Below are positions 8,210 through 17,327 of a DNA stretch of 47,833 bases, piece by piece; the stretch's first letter is position 1; every line of letters starts with the position of its first letter. The DNA comes from Alphaproteobacteria bacterium (lineage in GTDB: Bacteria > Pseudomonadota > Alphaproteobacteria > TMED109), in contig JAJDZX010000010.1 in the NCBI GenBank assembly GCA_022824395.1, positions 1 through 47,833 of the forward strand. Direction: 5' to 3'. A program made the position numbers and the translations under genes. The notes beneath the pieces were generated by a model, which saw only the letters and a list, made by a program, of their open reading frames with translations, did no database searches and had not been told where the DNA came from.

Positions 8210-9795
8210 GGGCTGCCGGTGCCTCCAGCCTCGCGTGCGCGTCCCAGGCGCGCGCCGAGTTGCCGGGCGGAGGGAACCTCCTGCGGCGGCAGCCCGCGGA
8301 CGTCCTGGAGGAATGCCTCGACGGACTGCCGGAGCCTCGACGCCTGGTGCGCCTCGAACCCGCCGGAGCGCACGCGTTCACGCGGCACCCGCTTGCGGAG
8401 ACCCGGGTCCCGCCGGCGGTCCAGGCGGGCCTCGGTCCACGTGTCGCCGAGACGGAAGTGGCAATTTCCCTCGGCGCAGCCGGCGAGGTAGACGCCGGCC
8501 GCGCCACAGCGGCTCAGCAGGTAGTCGATGAACGAGGGGGGCAGGGCGCCGACGCAGGGCAGCTCGGCCACGGCGAGGCCCGGGCGCCTGAGCGCCTCCG
8601 GCCTCACCCCGTGCGCACAGGCGATGACGTAGACCTGCTGGCCGGCCGCATCCGCCATGCGGTCAAGCCGATCCCGCAAGTCCACCAGCGTGGAGTCGGG
8701 CAGCTCGATCCCCGGGACGAGGGCGCCGGCGCGGCGGAAGGGGGTCGCCGTCGGGCAGGAGCCCGCGCAGATGCCGCAGCTCACGCACAGTGAGCCCTTC
8801 ACGACCGCCTCCCGGTCGAACGGTTTGCCGTCGGTGCGGCGCTCCATCGAGATCGCGTTGAACGGGCAGTCCTCGGCGCAGCGCGCGCATCCGTTGCAGT
8901 TGTCGAGATCGACCTGCGCGACCGCGGGGCGGCGAAACGGCGGCAGCCACGGCATGGCGGCGATCGTGAGCGTCAGCACGGCCGCCGTGACCCACACCGT
9001 GCCGTGGGACCAGAGGTCCAGCAGGGGGTAGAGCCCGAGGTAGAACCAGTCGAGGTCGAGGACCGTCGGCACCTTCGCGAGATCGGCGGGCGCGTGACTC
9101 GTCGCCGGCACGACGAGCGACAGGGCGAGCAGCGCCGCGAAGCTGGCCGCCGCCAGGCCGCGCGGCGGGTTGATGCGCGGCCGGCTCACGCGTTGCAGGT
9201 GCAGCCACAGGGCCAGCAGCAACAGCAGCGGCACGGCGATGTGCAGGAACACGAGCAGCGTGAAGAACCGGTCATCGAGCGCGTCGGGCGCGAGGAAGTT
9301 GCGGGCGATGGGCTCGCCGAAGATCGGCAGCCAGTCGAGCCATTCCGTGGTGGCGGTGGCGACGTACTGCGCGAGCTGGTCCCACACCAGCCAGTAGCCG
9401 GTGATCCCGGACGCAAGGACCAGCAGGATGATCGGGACGCCGGTGAGCCAGCTGAACCAGCGTGCGCCGCGAAAACGGTCGTAGGCGAACTCGCGGACGA
9501 GATGCAGCACCATGACGACGACCAGGGCGTCCCCGGCGTACCGGTGCAGGCTCCGCATCACCCCGGCGAGGTACCACTGGTCCTCGGTCATGTAGGCGAC
9601 GGAGTCGTAGGCTTCGGTGATGCCGGTATCGAAGAAGACGTAGACGTAGATCCCGCTGACCGCGACGATCCAGTAGAAGAAGAAGCCCAGCGCCCCGAGG
9701 TTGTGGAGGGGGTTCCAGGCGGCCCCGAACACCCGCGACGCCCAGTCGTCGAGGCGCCGGAACGCCGGTCTCAGGACGCGTTGGAGCGCCGTCAC
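8206..9795 (-). CDS. Cytochrome b / two-[4Fe-4S] ferredoxin / MvhD-like fusion
   Basis: A 529-residue three-part protein. Residues 1-205 are a cytochrome b N-terminal (b6-like) domain with four membrane helices and the two heme ligand pairs His84/His98 and His185/His199. Two more hydrophobic helices follow (about 213-232 and 265-285). Residues 300-347 hold two 4Fe-4S motifs (Cys300/303/306/310 and Cys337/340/343/347). The C-terminal part (IACAHG, ELPCVG, GCAEGNCHFR) resembles the MvhD/FrhD-type iron-sulfur subunit that passes electrons in hydrogenase and Hdr complexes. A quinol- or ferredoxin-linked electron carrier in the inner membrane is inferred. It lies in the reductase operon, 17 bases after the SCO1 gene, and overlaps the next gene by 4. 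Confidence 0.75.
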   Translation of the reverse strand: MTALQRVLRPAFRRLDDWASRVFGAAWNPLHNLGALGFFFYWIVAVSGIYVYVFFDTGITEAYDSVAYMTEDQWYLAGVMRSLHRYAGDALVVVMVLHLVREFAYDRFRGARWFSWLTGVPIILLVLASGITGYWLVWDQLAQYVATATTEWLDWLPIFGEPIARNFLAPDALDDRFFTLLVFLHIAVPLLLLLALWLHLQRVSRPRINPPRGLAAASFAALLALSLVVPATSHAPADLAKVPTVLDLDWFYLGLYPLLDLWSHGTVWVTAAVLTLTIAAMPWLPPFRRPAVAQVDLDNCNGCARCAEDCPFNAISMERRTDGKPFDREAVVKGSLCVSCGICAGSCPTATPFRRAGALVPGIELPDSTLVDLRDRLDRMADAAGQQVYVIACAHGVRPEALRRPGLAVAELPCVGALPPSFIDYLLSRCGAAGVYLAGCAEGNCHFRLGDTWTEARLDRRRDPGLRKRVPRERVRSGGFEAHQASRLRQSVEAFLQDVRGLPPQEVPSARQLGARLGRAREAGGTGSP

Positions 9796-9812
9796 GCGCC
9801 GGTTCGCCGCCG

Positions 9813-10640
9813 TCAGGTCCGCGTGCGCGGGCGGCGGTGCCGGAGCCAGCCGCGGGCGACGAAGAAGCCCAGCGTGCCGAGCAAGACAGCGCCGACGGCG
9901 ATGCCGATGAAGGGGGAGTAGTCGAACCGGTAGCGGCCGCTCCAGGGGTCGTAGATCGTGCAGAACAGGCGGATGCGGTTGATCAGTCCCTCGTACGACG
10001 TCGGCACGCTCCGGCGCCCGAAGACCAGGTCCTTCAGCGGCTCCACCAGGAACGGCGGATCGAACATCGCCCCGTACACCTGGCGGTAGATGACGCCGTC
10101 CGCGTCGACGACCGTCGTCTGGGTGAGATGGTCGAAGCCCTTCGGCGACGGGAAGAACAGGAAGCCCAGCTCCTTCGACAGCCGCGCGATGGTTTCCGAA
10201 TCGGCGCTGGCGAACCGCCAGCCGTCGTCGCGGATCCCGTGGTTCGCGGCGAATTCCCGCATCCGCTCCGGCGTGTCCATCCGCGTGTCGAACCCCACGG
10301 TCAGCACCTGGAAACTCTCCCGGCCGACCGCGTCGCGCGCCACGTCGACGGCGTCCGCCAGCGTCTCGATGACGAGCGGGCAGCCGAAGGCGCAGCTGGT
10401 GTAGACCAGGTTGATGAGCAGCGGACGGCCGCGAAACTCCGAGAGCGTGACCCGCCGCAACGACGAATCACGGAATTCGTAGCCCGTGAGGGTCCGTCCC
10501 AGGGCCGCCTGGCTGTCCGTGAGCGCCTGGTCAGGATCGAAGCCGGTCGTGGCCGGGGCCGCCGCCAGTCCCGGCACGGCCGGGAGCAGGCAGAACGCCG
10601 CGAGGGCCCACGCTCCAACCCGCCTTACAGGGGCAGCCAT
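9813..10640 (-). CDS. SCO1/SenC copper chaperone
   Basis: 275 residues with a signal peptide (cleavage likely after GLAAA), a thioredoxin-like fold bearing the copper ligands Cys83 and Cys87 (TSCAFGC) and His171 (FDHLTQ), and a C-terminal membrane helix (about 243-262). SCO proteins load the CuA site of subunit II, fitting the CuA protein encoded upstream. ATG 10640 overlaps the end of the heme o synthase gene by 16 bases. A much longer open frame runs upstream in this reading frame but is only the shadow of that gene. The C-terminal tail is longer than in typical SCO proteins. Confidence 0.85.
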   Translation of the reverse strand: MAAPVRRVGAWALAAFCLLPAVPGLAAAPATTGFDPDQALTDSQAALGRTLTGYEFRDSSLRRVTLSEFRGRPLLINLVYTSCAFGCPLVIETLADAVDVARDAVGRESFQVLTVGFDTRMDTPERMREFAANHGIRDDGWRFASADSETIARLSKELGFLFFPSPKGFDHLTQTTVVDADGVIYRQVYGAMFDPPFLVEPLKDLVFGRRSVPTSYEGLINRIRLFCTIYDPWSGRYRFDYSPFIGIAVGAVLLGTLGFFVARGWLRHRRPRTRT

Positions 10641-11491
10641 CCGTCCGCCATGGCCCCGATCAGAATCAACGAGAGCTGCAGCAGGGAGGCCCTGAAGTTC
10701 GCGCGCGCCGCGGCCGGTCCCGGTGCCCGCACGAGCGCGATGCTCTTCTCCAGGAATATCCAGCCGCCGATCACCGCCAGCGCGAGATAGACCAGGCCGA
10801 GCCCGAAGAAGAACGGCAGCAGGGACGCGGCGACGAGCGCCACGGTATGGACCAGGATGACCCTGGCCGCCCGTGCATCGCCGATCACGACGGGCAGCAT
10901 CGGGACCCCGGCGCGGACATAGTCGTCGCGCGTCGCCATCGCCAGGCTCCAGAAGTGCGGCGGCGTCCAGAGGAACAGCACGACGGCGAGGCAGACCGGG
11001 ATGGCGGAAGGGGCCGGATCGACGGCGGCCGCGCCCGCCAGCACGGCGAAGCTGCCGGAGAGGCCGCCGATCACGATGTTGAGCCAAGTGCGGCGCTTGA
11101 GCCACACGGTGTAGACGATCCCGTAGACGACGGCGCCGAGGAACACGTGGGCGGCGGCCATCGGGTTCGCGGCCCAGGCGGCGAGCGCCACGGACACCAC
11201 CAGCAGCGCGCCGATGATCGCGAGCCAGGCGGGACCCGCGGTGTAGCGGCCCGAGGCGAAGGGCCGGTCGCGGGTGCGGATCATGCGCGCATCGAGGTCG
11301 CGCTCGGCGAACTGGTTGAAGGCGCCGGCGCTCGCGGCACCGAGGAGCACGGCGAGGGCGAGTGCCGCCGCGTTCAAGAACGGGACGGGCGGGCCGGGCG
11401 TCACCGCGAGGCCCGCCAAGGCGCTCAGGGCAATCGCGAATCCGATCCGCAGCTTGAAGACACCGCACAGCTCACGGATGCCTGCCGCCAT
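10625..11491 (-). CDS. ctaB: Heme o synthase (protoheme IX farnesyltransferase)
   Basis: 288 residues, a UbiA-family prenyltransferase with nine or so hydrophobic helices. The diagnostic substrate-binding motif is NQFAERDLDARMIRTRDRP (about residues 59-77), containing the N..D..D..M..T..RP pattern of CtaB/CyoE. It attaches farnesyl to heme b to give heme o for the high-spin site of heme-copper enzymes. No ctaA (heme a synthase) is seen nearby, so the enzyme served may use heme b/o, unless ctaA lies elsewhere. It follows the subunit I gene by 16 bases. Confidence 0.9.
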   Translation of the reverse strand: MAAGIRELCGVFKLRIGFAIALSALAGLAVTPGPPVPFLNAAALALAVLLGAASAGAFNQFAERDLDARMIRTRDRPFASGRYTAGPAWLAIIGALLVVSVALAAWAANPMAAAHVFLGAVVYGIVYTVWLKRRTWLNIVIGGLSGSFAVLAGAAAVDPAPSAIPVCLAVVLFLWTPPHFWSLAMATRDDYVRAGVPMLPVVIGDARAARVILVHTVALVAASLLPFFFGLGLVYLALAVIGGWIFLEKSIALVRAPGPAAARANFRASLLQLSLILIGAMADGWLPL

Positions 11492-11507
11492 GCCGGGACG
11501 CCTCCGC

Positions 11508-13232
11508 TCAACTCAAAGGCCAGACCTCCGAGAGGAACTTCCAGTTGACGAAGTAGTACAGCACGAACGCCACGAAGAAGATCGCCACGAGCGTGATCGT
11601 GCCCGGCAGCTTGAGCGTGCCCTCGCTGCCGTAGCTCGCCACCGCCGCGGCGCCGCCCTGGGGCAGCAGCGGCTCGGCCTTCGCCTTCTCCTCGGTGCGC
11701 CGTTCGCCGAAGAAGACCGAACCGACCACGACCACGATGTACATCAGGCCGCCCAGGGCCGAGAGGACGCCGAACACGCCGTTCAACCCCATCATGAGGA
11801 ACGCCGTGCCGGGGTAGTCGAAGGCCACGGGCGCATCGGAGAAGGTGATGTCCCAGTGGCGCCGGCTGACGCCGAGCGTGCCCGCTCCCATCATGAAGAG
11901 CGAGATCCCGCCCACGCCGAGACCGAAGACGTACGGCTGCCACTGCGCCAGTTTCTTGAACATGATCTCGCGGCGGAAGATCAGCGGCACCACGAGGTAG
12001 GTGATCGCCATGAAGGCGAGCGTCGTCCCCGCGACCACGGTGCCGTGGAAATGCCCGGGCACGTACATGGTGTTGTGCATGAGCAGGTTGATCTGCTCCG
12101 AGCCCAGCACCACGCCCGAGATCCCGCCGAGGAAGCCAAACATGACGAGCGACAGGAACATCCCCGAGAAGGCGGGATTGCCCCACGGGGCCTTCCGCAA
12201 CCACTCGAACACGCCCTTGGTATAGCCCCGCCGGCGCTGGGCCGCCTCGATGGCGCCGGGGACGCTCAGGCCGTGGATGAGGCTCCCGAGCACCGCGAGG
12301 TAGAGCGCGTAGCTCGTGTTGAAGATCTTCCATTCCGAGCTGATGCCGGGTTCCACCAGGAGGTGGTGCGCCGCGGCGATCTGCAGGAACAGGATGTACA
12401 TGAGGAAGGCGAAGCGGCTCACCTTCTCGGACAGGGGCTTCGCGCCCAGCACCATGGCGGCGATGGCGTACCACACGGCGACATGCGCCGAGACGTTGAT
12501 CTGCTGGGAGGAGTGGCCCATGCCCCACCACACGACCTTGTACATCACCGGGTCGATGTGGCTGATCAGGCCGATCGACCAGAGGAAGGTGGGAATGAGG
12601 ATGATGGCGCCCGAGGTGATCGTGAACACCGCGATCACCGCCGCGGCGATGGCGCCGAACGTGACCAGCGGGACCGAGCCCTCGTAGGTGCCCTCGTCCT
12701 TCGCGATCACCAGCGTGCCGAAGAACACGGCGACGGCCACCAGGGCGCCGACCGCGAAGAGGATCAGGCCGAGATAGAAGTGGGGTGCGGCCTGCATGGG
12801 CACGTAGGACGTGAACATGACGCTCGATTCGCCCTGCAGCACCGCCACGTTGGCGAGCAGGGCGCCGGCCAGCATCAGCCAGAACCCGAGCCACGCCATC
12901 CGCGGGGTCGCGAGCCGGCAGTTGAGCAGGATCGCCGAGGCGAAGTAGAGGATGGCAATTTCGAAGAAGATGACCCAGAACAGCAGCACGTCGGCGCCGT
13001 GCGCCGTCAGGGCCAGGTAGAACCACTCCGCGGGCAGCAGGTGGACCGCCGGCCAGCGCGTGAGCGCCACCAGCAGGCCGAACAGCCCCCCGATGGCAAG
13101 GAACACGACGGCCACGACCGCGTTCCACCGGATCAGCTTCTCGGCCGCCAGGTCGACCCGGAGACCGGTGTCGGGACAGGTCCGGAATTCCGCAGCTCTC
13201 GGCAGTGAACCGGTATGCGCGATGCTCGCCAT
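11508..13232 (-). CDS. Heme-copper reductase subunit I lacking the active-site Tyr; candidate sNOR-type NO reductase catalytic subunit
   Basis: 574 residues, at least 12 membrane helices. The metal ligands are present: His78 (AHGADVLLFW) and His396 for the low-spin heme, His394 (VPGHFH) for the high-spin heme, and His240, His289, His290 for the copper or iron site. In oxygen reductases the helix after His240 reads H-P-E-V-Y or similar, with the cross-linked Tyr four residues on. Here it reads H-S-S-Q-Q, so Gln244 takes the Tyr place. Loss of this Tyr is typical of NO reductases in the superfamily, including the CuA-linked NorSY (sNOR) group. Tyr308 and Tyr311 in the following helix could in principle substitute, as in cbb3 enzymes. 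Gene order (subunit II, I, ctaB, senC) resembles norSY-senC clusters. NO versus O2 as substrate is inferred. Confidence 0.8.
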   Translation of the reverse strand: MASIAHTGSLPRAAEFRTCPDTGLRVDLAAEKLIRWNAVVAVVFLAIGGLFGLLVALTRWPAVHLLPAEWFYLALTAHGADVLLFWVIFFEIAILYFASAILLNCRLATPRMAWLGFWLMLAGALLANVAVLQGESSVMFTSYVPMQAAPHFYLGLILFAVGALVAVAVFFGTLVIAKDEGTYEGSVPLVTFGAIAAAVIAVFTITSGAIILIPTFLWSIGLISHIDPVMYKVVWWGMGHSSQQINVSAHVAVWYAIAAMVLGAKPLSEKVSRFAFLMYILFLQIAAAHHLLVEPGISSEWKIFNTSYALYLAVLGSLIHGLSVPGAIEAAQRRRGYTKGVFEWLRKAPWGNPAFSGMFLSLVMFGFLGGISGVVLGSEQINLLMHNTMYVPGHFHGTVVAGTTLAFMAITYLVVPLIFRREIMFKKLAQWQPYVFGLGVGGISLFMMGAGTLGVSRRHWDITFSDAPVAFDYPGTAFLMMGLNGVFGVLSALGGLMYIVVVVGSVFFGERRTEEKAKAEPLLPQGGAAAVASYGSEGTLKLPGTITLVAIFFVAFVLYYFVNWKFLSEVWPLS

Positions 13233-13242
13233 GACTAGCTCC

Positions 13243-13788
<546 letters not shown>

Positions 13789-13803
13789 GTCGGGACCTCC
13801 GGA

Positions 13804-13980
13804 CTATTGCGCGATGGGAATCTGGGCTACCTCCATGAGGCCCCACATGAGATAGAGAACCGCCGGCACGGCGACACCCAGGAAGAGCAGCAGGAACGGG
13901 TTGTCCAGCAACCGCTGCATGAAGGGCACGCGCTCGACCGGCTGCTCCGGCGAACCAGCGTCCTGACCAGTATCTGTCAT
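13804..13980 (-). CDS. 58-aa single-helix membrane peptide of the reductase operon
   Basis: A 58-residue reading frame from ATG 13980 to TAG 13804, preceded by GAGAAGGGG as ribosome site. The first about 20 residues are polar (MTDTGQDAGSPEQPVERVPF), followed by a membrane helix (NPFLLLFLGVAVPAVLYLMWGLMEVA). It is 15 bases upstream of the subunit II gene and is the likely first gene of the operon. Small one-helix peptides of this kind occur as extra subunits of ba3-type enzymes (subunit IIa). The similarity here is in size, topology and position, not in recognised sequence. Confidence 0.7.
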   Translation of the reverse strand: MTDTGQDAGSPEQPVERVPFMQRLLDNPFLLLFLGVAVPAVLYLMWGLMEVAQIPIAQ

Positions 13981-14076
13981 GATTTGCCCCTTCTCTCTGC
14001 CTCGCCGCGATGCGCTCGAGTCAGGGTGAGGCAGTGTCTTGCAAGGATACCCGAAAACCCGCCATCATTCAACTCA

Positions 14077-14262
14077 CTACGATCCGTCCGTGAGCGCTCG
14101 AATCAGCCAGAAGACGACCGTCCCGAGAGCGAAGATGATGGCGAAGAAGAGCAGCGTGCGGTGTTCGAAACGGCGTCCCGCCGCACGCTCGATCCGGTCC
14201 ACGATCCAGTCGGAGACGAAGTAGAGCGCAATCGCCGCGACGGTGAAATAGAGCAGTTCCAT
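14077..14262 (-). CDS. 61-aa two-helix membrane protein, unknown
   Basis: MELLYFTVAAIALYFVSDWI begins a protein with two hydrophobic helices (about 1-20 and 38-57) separated by a basic loop (DRIERAAGRRFEHRT). No named family is recognised. It lies between the TAXI binding-protein gene (28 bases upstream) and the reductase operon (96 bases downstream), so it could belong to either. Short spacing to the TAXI gene makes co-transcription with it more likely. Confidence 0.6.
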   Translation of the reverse strand: MELLYFTVAAIALYFVSDWIVDRIERAAGRRFEHRTLLFFAIIFALGTVVFWLIRALTDGS

Positions 14263-14290
14263 CCCTAGATGCCGGCCAGGGTTCCGCGCA

Positions 14291-15274
14291 CTACAGCAGG
14301 CCCTGCTCCCGCCAGAACCGCTCGGCGCCCGGATGCAACGGTGTCACGATCCCCTTGAGCGCGTTCCCGATGCTCATTTCCCTGAAGGTCTCCTTCTGCT
14401 TCCGCATGTACGCAAGCCCGGCATCGGTGTAGATCCTGGAGAGGAGGTCGTAGACCACCTCATCCGGCACGTCCGCGTTGGCGACCCACAGCGCCGAATC
14501 CTGGAACGAGGGGGTCGCGCGGTCCACGCCCCGGTAAGTGCCGGCGGGGACGGCGAGACTGGAGAAGTAGGGGTACCGCTCGAAGAAGCCGGTCGCCTCC
14601 GCATCCGCTGCCAGGTCGACGAGATCGATGTCGTTGGTCTGCGCGGCCATGATCACGGCCCCGCTCGGGAAGGCCGTGAACAGCCAGAATGCGTCGAGCT
14701 GGCGGTTGCCGAAGGCGGCCGCCGCGTCGTTGTAGCCCATCGCGTTCCGCTCGACGGCGTCCCAGATGCCCATGTGGGTGAAGAAGAGTTCGCAGTTCGC
14801 GAAGGCGCCGGAGCCGGCATTCCCGACCCCGACCTTCTTGCCGACGAGATCCTTCACGCTCTTGATCCCCGACCCCTGGCGGACGATCAGCTGGGCCGGC
14901 GCACCGTACAGGTAGGCGACGGCAAGCACGTCCTCGTACGTGCGGTCGTCGTTCTTCAGCTGGCCTTCCCGGCCCAGGTACACGTGGCCCGAGTAGACCG
15001 CCCCGAACTGCATCTTGCCGCGGTTGATCCGGCGGAGGTTCTCGAGGGAGCCCGCCGACGACTGCGCCTTGACCGTGTAGTCCTCGGCCTCCTTGACCGG
15101 CCCGTAGGTCTGGATGGCGTTGGCGACGATCTGGAACGTGCCCCCGGCCGGTCCGCCGCCGAAGACCATGCGCTTGCCGGCGGCGTCGGCAGCGGGCACC
15201 GCCACCGCGAGGGCGAGCAGCGCGGCTCCAATGGTCCCGAGGAGGCTGCGGTTCACCTGCATGGCATTGCTCAC
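14291..15274 (-). CDS. TAXI-family TRAP transporter solute-binding protein
   Basis: 327 residues with a signal peptide (LLGTIGAALLALAVAVPAADA, cleavage near residue 31). The mature part starts with the TAXI pattern KRMVFGGGPAGGTFQIVANAI, followed by SSAGSLENLRRINRGKMQFG and a KVGVGNAGSGAF segment typical of the family. It binds an organic acid or amino acid in the periplasm for a fused TRAP permease. The only such permease in the window is about 8 kb downstream (4483-6207). The start may be GTG 15274 or ATG 15262; neither has a clear ribosome site. Confidence 0.85.
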   Translation of the reverse strand: MSNAMQVNRSLLGTIGAALLALAVAVPAADAAGKRMVFGGGPAGGTFQIVANAIQTYGPVKEAEDYTVKAQSSAGSLENLRRINRGKMQFGAVYSGHVYLGREGQLKNDDRTYEDVLAVAYLYGAPAQLIVRQGSGIKSVKDLVGKKVGVGNAGSGAFANCELFFTHMGIWDAVERNAMGYNDAAAAFGNRQLDAFWLFTAFPSGAVIMAAQTNDIDLVDLAADAEATGFFERYPYFSSLAVPAGTYRGVDRATPSFQDSALWVANADVPDEVVYDLLSRIYTDAGLAYMRKQKETFREMSIGNALKGIVTPLHPGAERFWREQGLL

Positions 15275-15468
15275 GGTTGCAGCGCCGGAATGCCCGCCCG
15301 GGCCCGAGTGCGGCGGCGGGAGCCTCGGGTCTGATCCCGGACCCCGTCTGGCGAGCCGGCAACAAGACGGACTGTAGCCCGGCCCGCAGGCGGGTCAATT
15401 TGGTGCCGTCCGGCCCGCGACGGCGCCGTTCCGGAGCGAATACGGCGTCAGGAAAACCGCCCGCCCGT

Positions 15469-16539
15469 TCAGTGCGCCGCACGGCCGGGTTCGGGGGCCG
15501 TCCCATGCGCGAGGAGCTTCCGCGTGTAGGCGGGGAGGCGCCGCCCGTCGTCCCGGCCGGGATGCCAGATTTCGCCCGGGGCGGGGTCGCGCGCCGTCGC
15601 GCCGTCGCGGATCTCGGTCCGGAGGGTGAGGTGCGTGAGGCCGTGCTCGACCCGCCCCGCCACGCGGCGCCAGGCCGGAGCCGGCGGCGCGGCCGCCCGC
15701 ACGGCGGCCGGCGAGGGGCGGGTGGCGCCCCAGGGGGTCGCGGGAAGCACGAGCATCCCCTGGAACGGCCCCGGGTCCGACTGCCGCCGGAGCAGCACCG
15801 CTCCCCGGCGGTTGGTCAGCCGAAAGGCAACGCTGTACCGGACGGCCGGGCGCTTCCTCGGCGCGGACACCGGGAAGTCCGCCGTCCGGCCCGTCCGGAA
15901 GGCCTCGCACGCGCCCTGCCACGGACAGCTGCCGCAGCGGGGCTCGCGCGGCCGGCAGACCAGCGCGCCCAGTTCGATCAGCGCCTCGGCGAACTCTCCG
16001 GGCAGGTTCTCGGGCGCCAGGCCGGCCCCGATCGCCTGCAGCCGCCTGGACGCCCGGCCGGCAGGCTCGGCGATCGCGAACACCCGTGCCAGGACCCGCG
16101 CGACGTTGCCGTCGACGGCCACCGTCCGCTCGCCGAACGCCAGGGCCGCGATGGCGGCGGCGGTATAGGCGCCGACCCCCGGCAGCGCCTCGAGCGCCCG
16201 GACGGTCGCCGGGAACCGGCCGTTGCAGGTCTCGGCGACGACCCGGGCGGCCCGGTGGAGGTTCCGTGCGCGCCGGTAGTACCCGAGCCCGGCCCACGCG
16301 TCGAGGACCTCCCGCTCCTCGGCCGCCGCCAGCGCGCCCACGGTCGGCCAGCGGGCCAGGAACGCCTCGTACCGCGGCGCGACCGTGGCGGCCTGGGTCT
16401 GCTGCAGCATGATCTCGCTCAGCCAGACGTGATAGGGATCGCGCTTCCGGCCCCACGGCCCGCGCCACGGGAGGGCCCGCCGGTGCCGCTTGAACCAGGC
16501 GAGCAATTGCCCGGCGTCAGGCGTTGTATGTGCGGGCAC
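15469..16539 (-). CDS. mutY: A/G-specific adenine glycosylase MutY
   Basis: 356 residues. The HhH-GPD core is complete: catalytic Glu43 (SEIMLQQTQ), the helix-hairpin-helix LPGVGAYTAAAI (about 119-130), catalytic Asp143 (VDGNVAR), and the FeS loop Cys195-x6-Cys202-x2-Cys205-x5-Cys211. The C-terminal NUDIX-like domain that reads 8-oxoG begins near residue 230. MutY removes adenine paired with 8-oxoguanine. It is divergent from the cupin and DUF721 genes, a neighbourhood common in Alphaproteobacteria, where mutY and dciA are often side by side. Confidence 0.92.
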   Translation of the reverse strand: MPAHTTPDAGQLLAWFKRHRRALPWRGPWGRKRDPYHVWLSEIMLQQTQAATVAPRYEAFLARWPTVGALAAAEEREVLDAWAGLGYYRRARNLHRAARVVAETCNGRFPATVRALEALPGVGAYTAAAIAALAFGERTVAVDGNVARVLARVFAIAEPAGRASRRLQAIGAGLAPENLPGEFAEALIELGALVCRPREPRCGSCPWQGACEAFRTGRTADFPVSAPRKRPAVRYSVAFRLTNRRGAVLLRRQSDPGPFQGMLVLPATPWGATRPSPAAVRAAAPPAPAWRRVAGRVEHGLTHLTLRTEIRDGATARDPAPGEIWHPGRDDGRRLPAYTRKLLAHGTAPEPGRAAH

Positions 16540-16652
16540 TAGGGGCGGGGAGCGGACCGGCCGGGGACGCGGGCCGCGCCGCTTGCAGGCGGGCGGCAGG
16601 TTGCGTACAGAGACGCGTGACGATCGCGGGTGGCGGCCATAAAACTAGTCCT

Positions 16653-17327
16653 ATGAATCAGTCTGCTACACGGAAATCCCACGCACAACCGGGAAGACTC
16701 TGGGATGAGTTGGCGGCCGAGGTCGGCCGCGCGGCCCAGCCGCTCGATCTCCTCGCCCGATCGGACCAGGCGGCCATGGCCTATTCGGTGGCCCGCACCG
16801 ACCCGGTCCCCGAGCTCTTCGCCCTCTGCGACGAGATCATCACGCGCATTCCGCCGCACGAGACCATCTACCGGCCGGATTCGGGCCTGCGCGACGCGGA
16901 CGGGCGGGTCCAGCCCTACCTGCTGCGCTGGCACCTGCGGCCCAAGCAGACGGGCCGGAGCCAGTTCGCGCTCTACCTGCACCGCTTCCTGCAGCCTGAC
17001 GAGACGGTCCTGCACGACCACCCCTGGCCGAGCGCGTCCTGGCTGCTCTTCGGCGAGCAGACGGAGGTGTGGAAGACGGCCGGCGGAATGGCCGGTCCGC
17101 CGTCGCGCCACCGGTTGGTGCCGGGGAACCTCGTGTGCCGGCCCGCCGCCCATGCCCATTGCCTGGGGCTCCCCCGGGACGCCGAGGGCACCTGGATTCC
17201 GGCGACGACCCTGTTCGCGACCGGGCGGCGGGTCCGTGGCTGGGGGTTCTGGCCGGAGGGCCGGTTCGTGCCCGAGGCCGAGTACCAGTCCCGCCTGTCG
17301 GCGATCGCGTCGAGAGATGCCGCCTGA
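16653..17327 (+). CDS. Cupin-fold protein of unknown function
   Basis: 224 residues from ATG 16653. The centre has a cupin metal motif: LYLHRFLQPDETVLHDHPWPSASW, with HxH ligands in HDHPW, and a second motif near LVCRPAAHAHCLGLP. Cys and His residues there could complete a metal site. The ending WGFWPEGRFVPEAEYQ recurs in uncharacterised cupin-like proteins, so I assign the fold but no reaction. The ribosome site is not obvious. The frame is open upstream to 16524, but that part would overlap the start of mutY and has no family character. It overlaps the next gene by 11 bases, so translation is probably coupled. Confidence 0.65.
   Translation: MNQSATRKSHAQPGRLWDELAAEVGRAAQPLDLLARSDQAAMAYSVARTDPVPELFALCDEIITRIPPHETIYRPDSGLRDADGRVQPYLLRWHLRPKQTGRSQFALYLHRFLQPDETVLHDHPWPSASWLLFGEQTEVWKTAGGMAGPPSRHRLVPGNLVCRPAAHAHCLGLPRDAEGTWIPATTLFATGRRVRGWGFWPEGRFVPEAEYQSRLSAIASRDAA

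Noticed and set aside
11274..13208. A 644-codon plus-strand open frame opposite the heme-copper subunit I gene
   Set aside because: It is the GC-driven shadow of a clear minus-strand membrane protein; its translation is rich in Arg, His, Asp and Glu and has no recognisable domain.
11508..13232. Reading the heme-copper enzyme as an ordinary aa3/ba3 oxygen reductase
   Set aside because: The His-x3-Tyr motif is missing (Gln244 instead). Not fully excluded, since Tyr308/311 could substitute, so the call is kept as a candidate.
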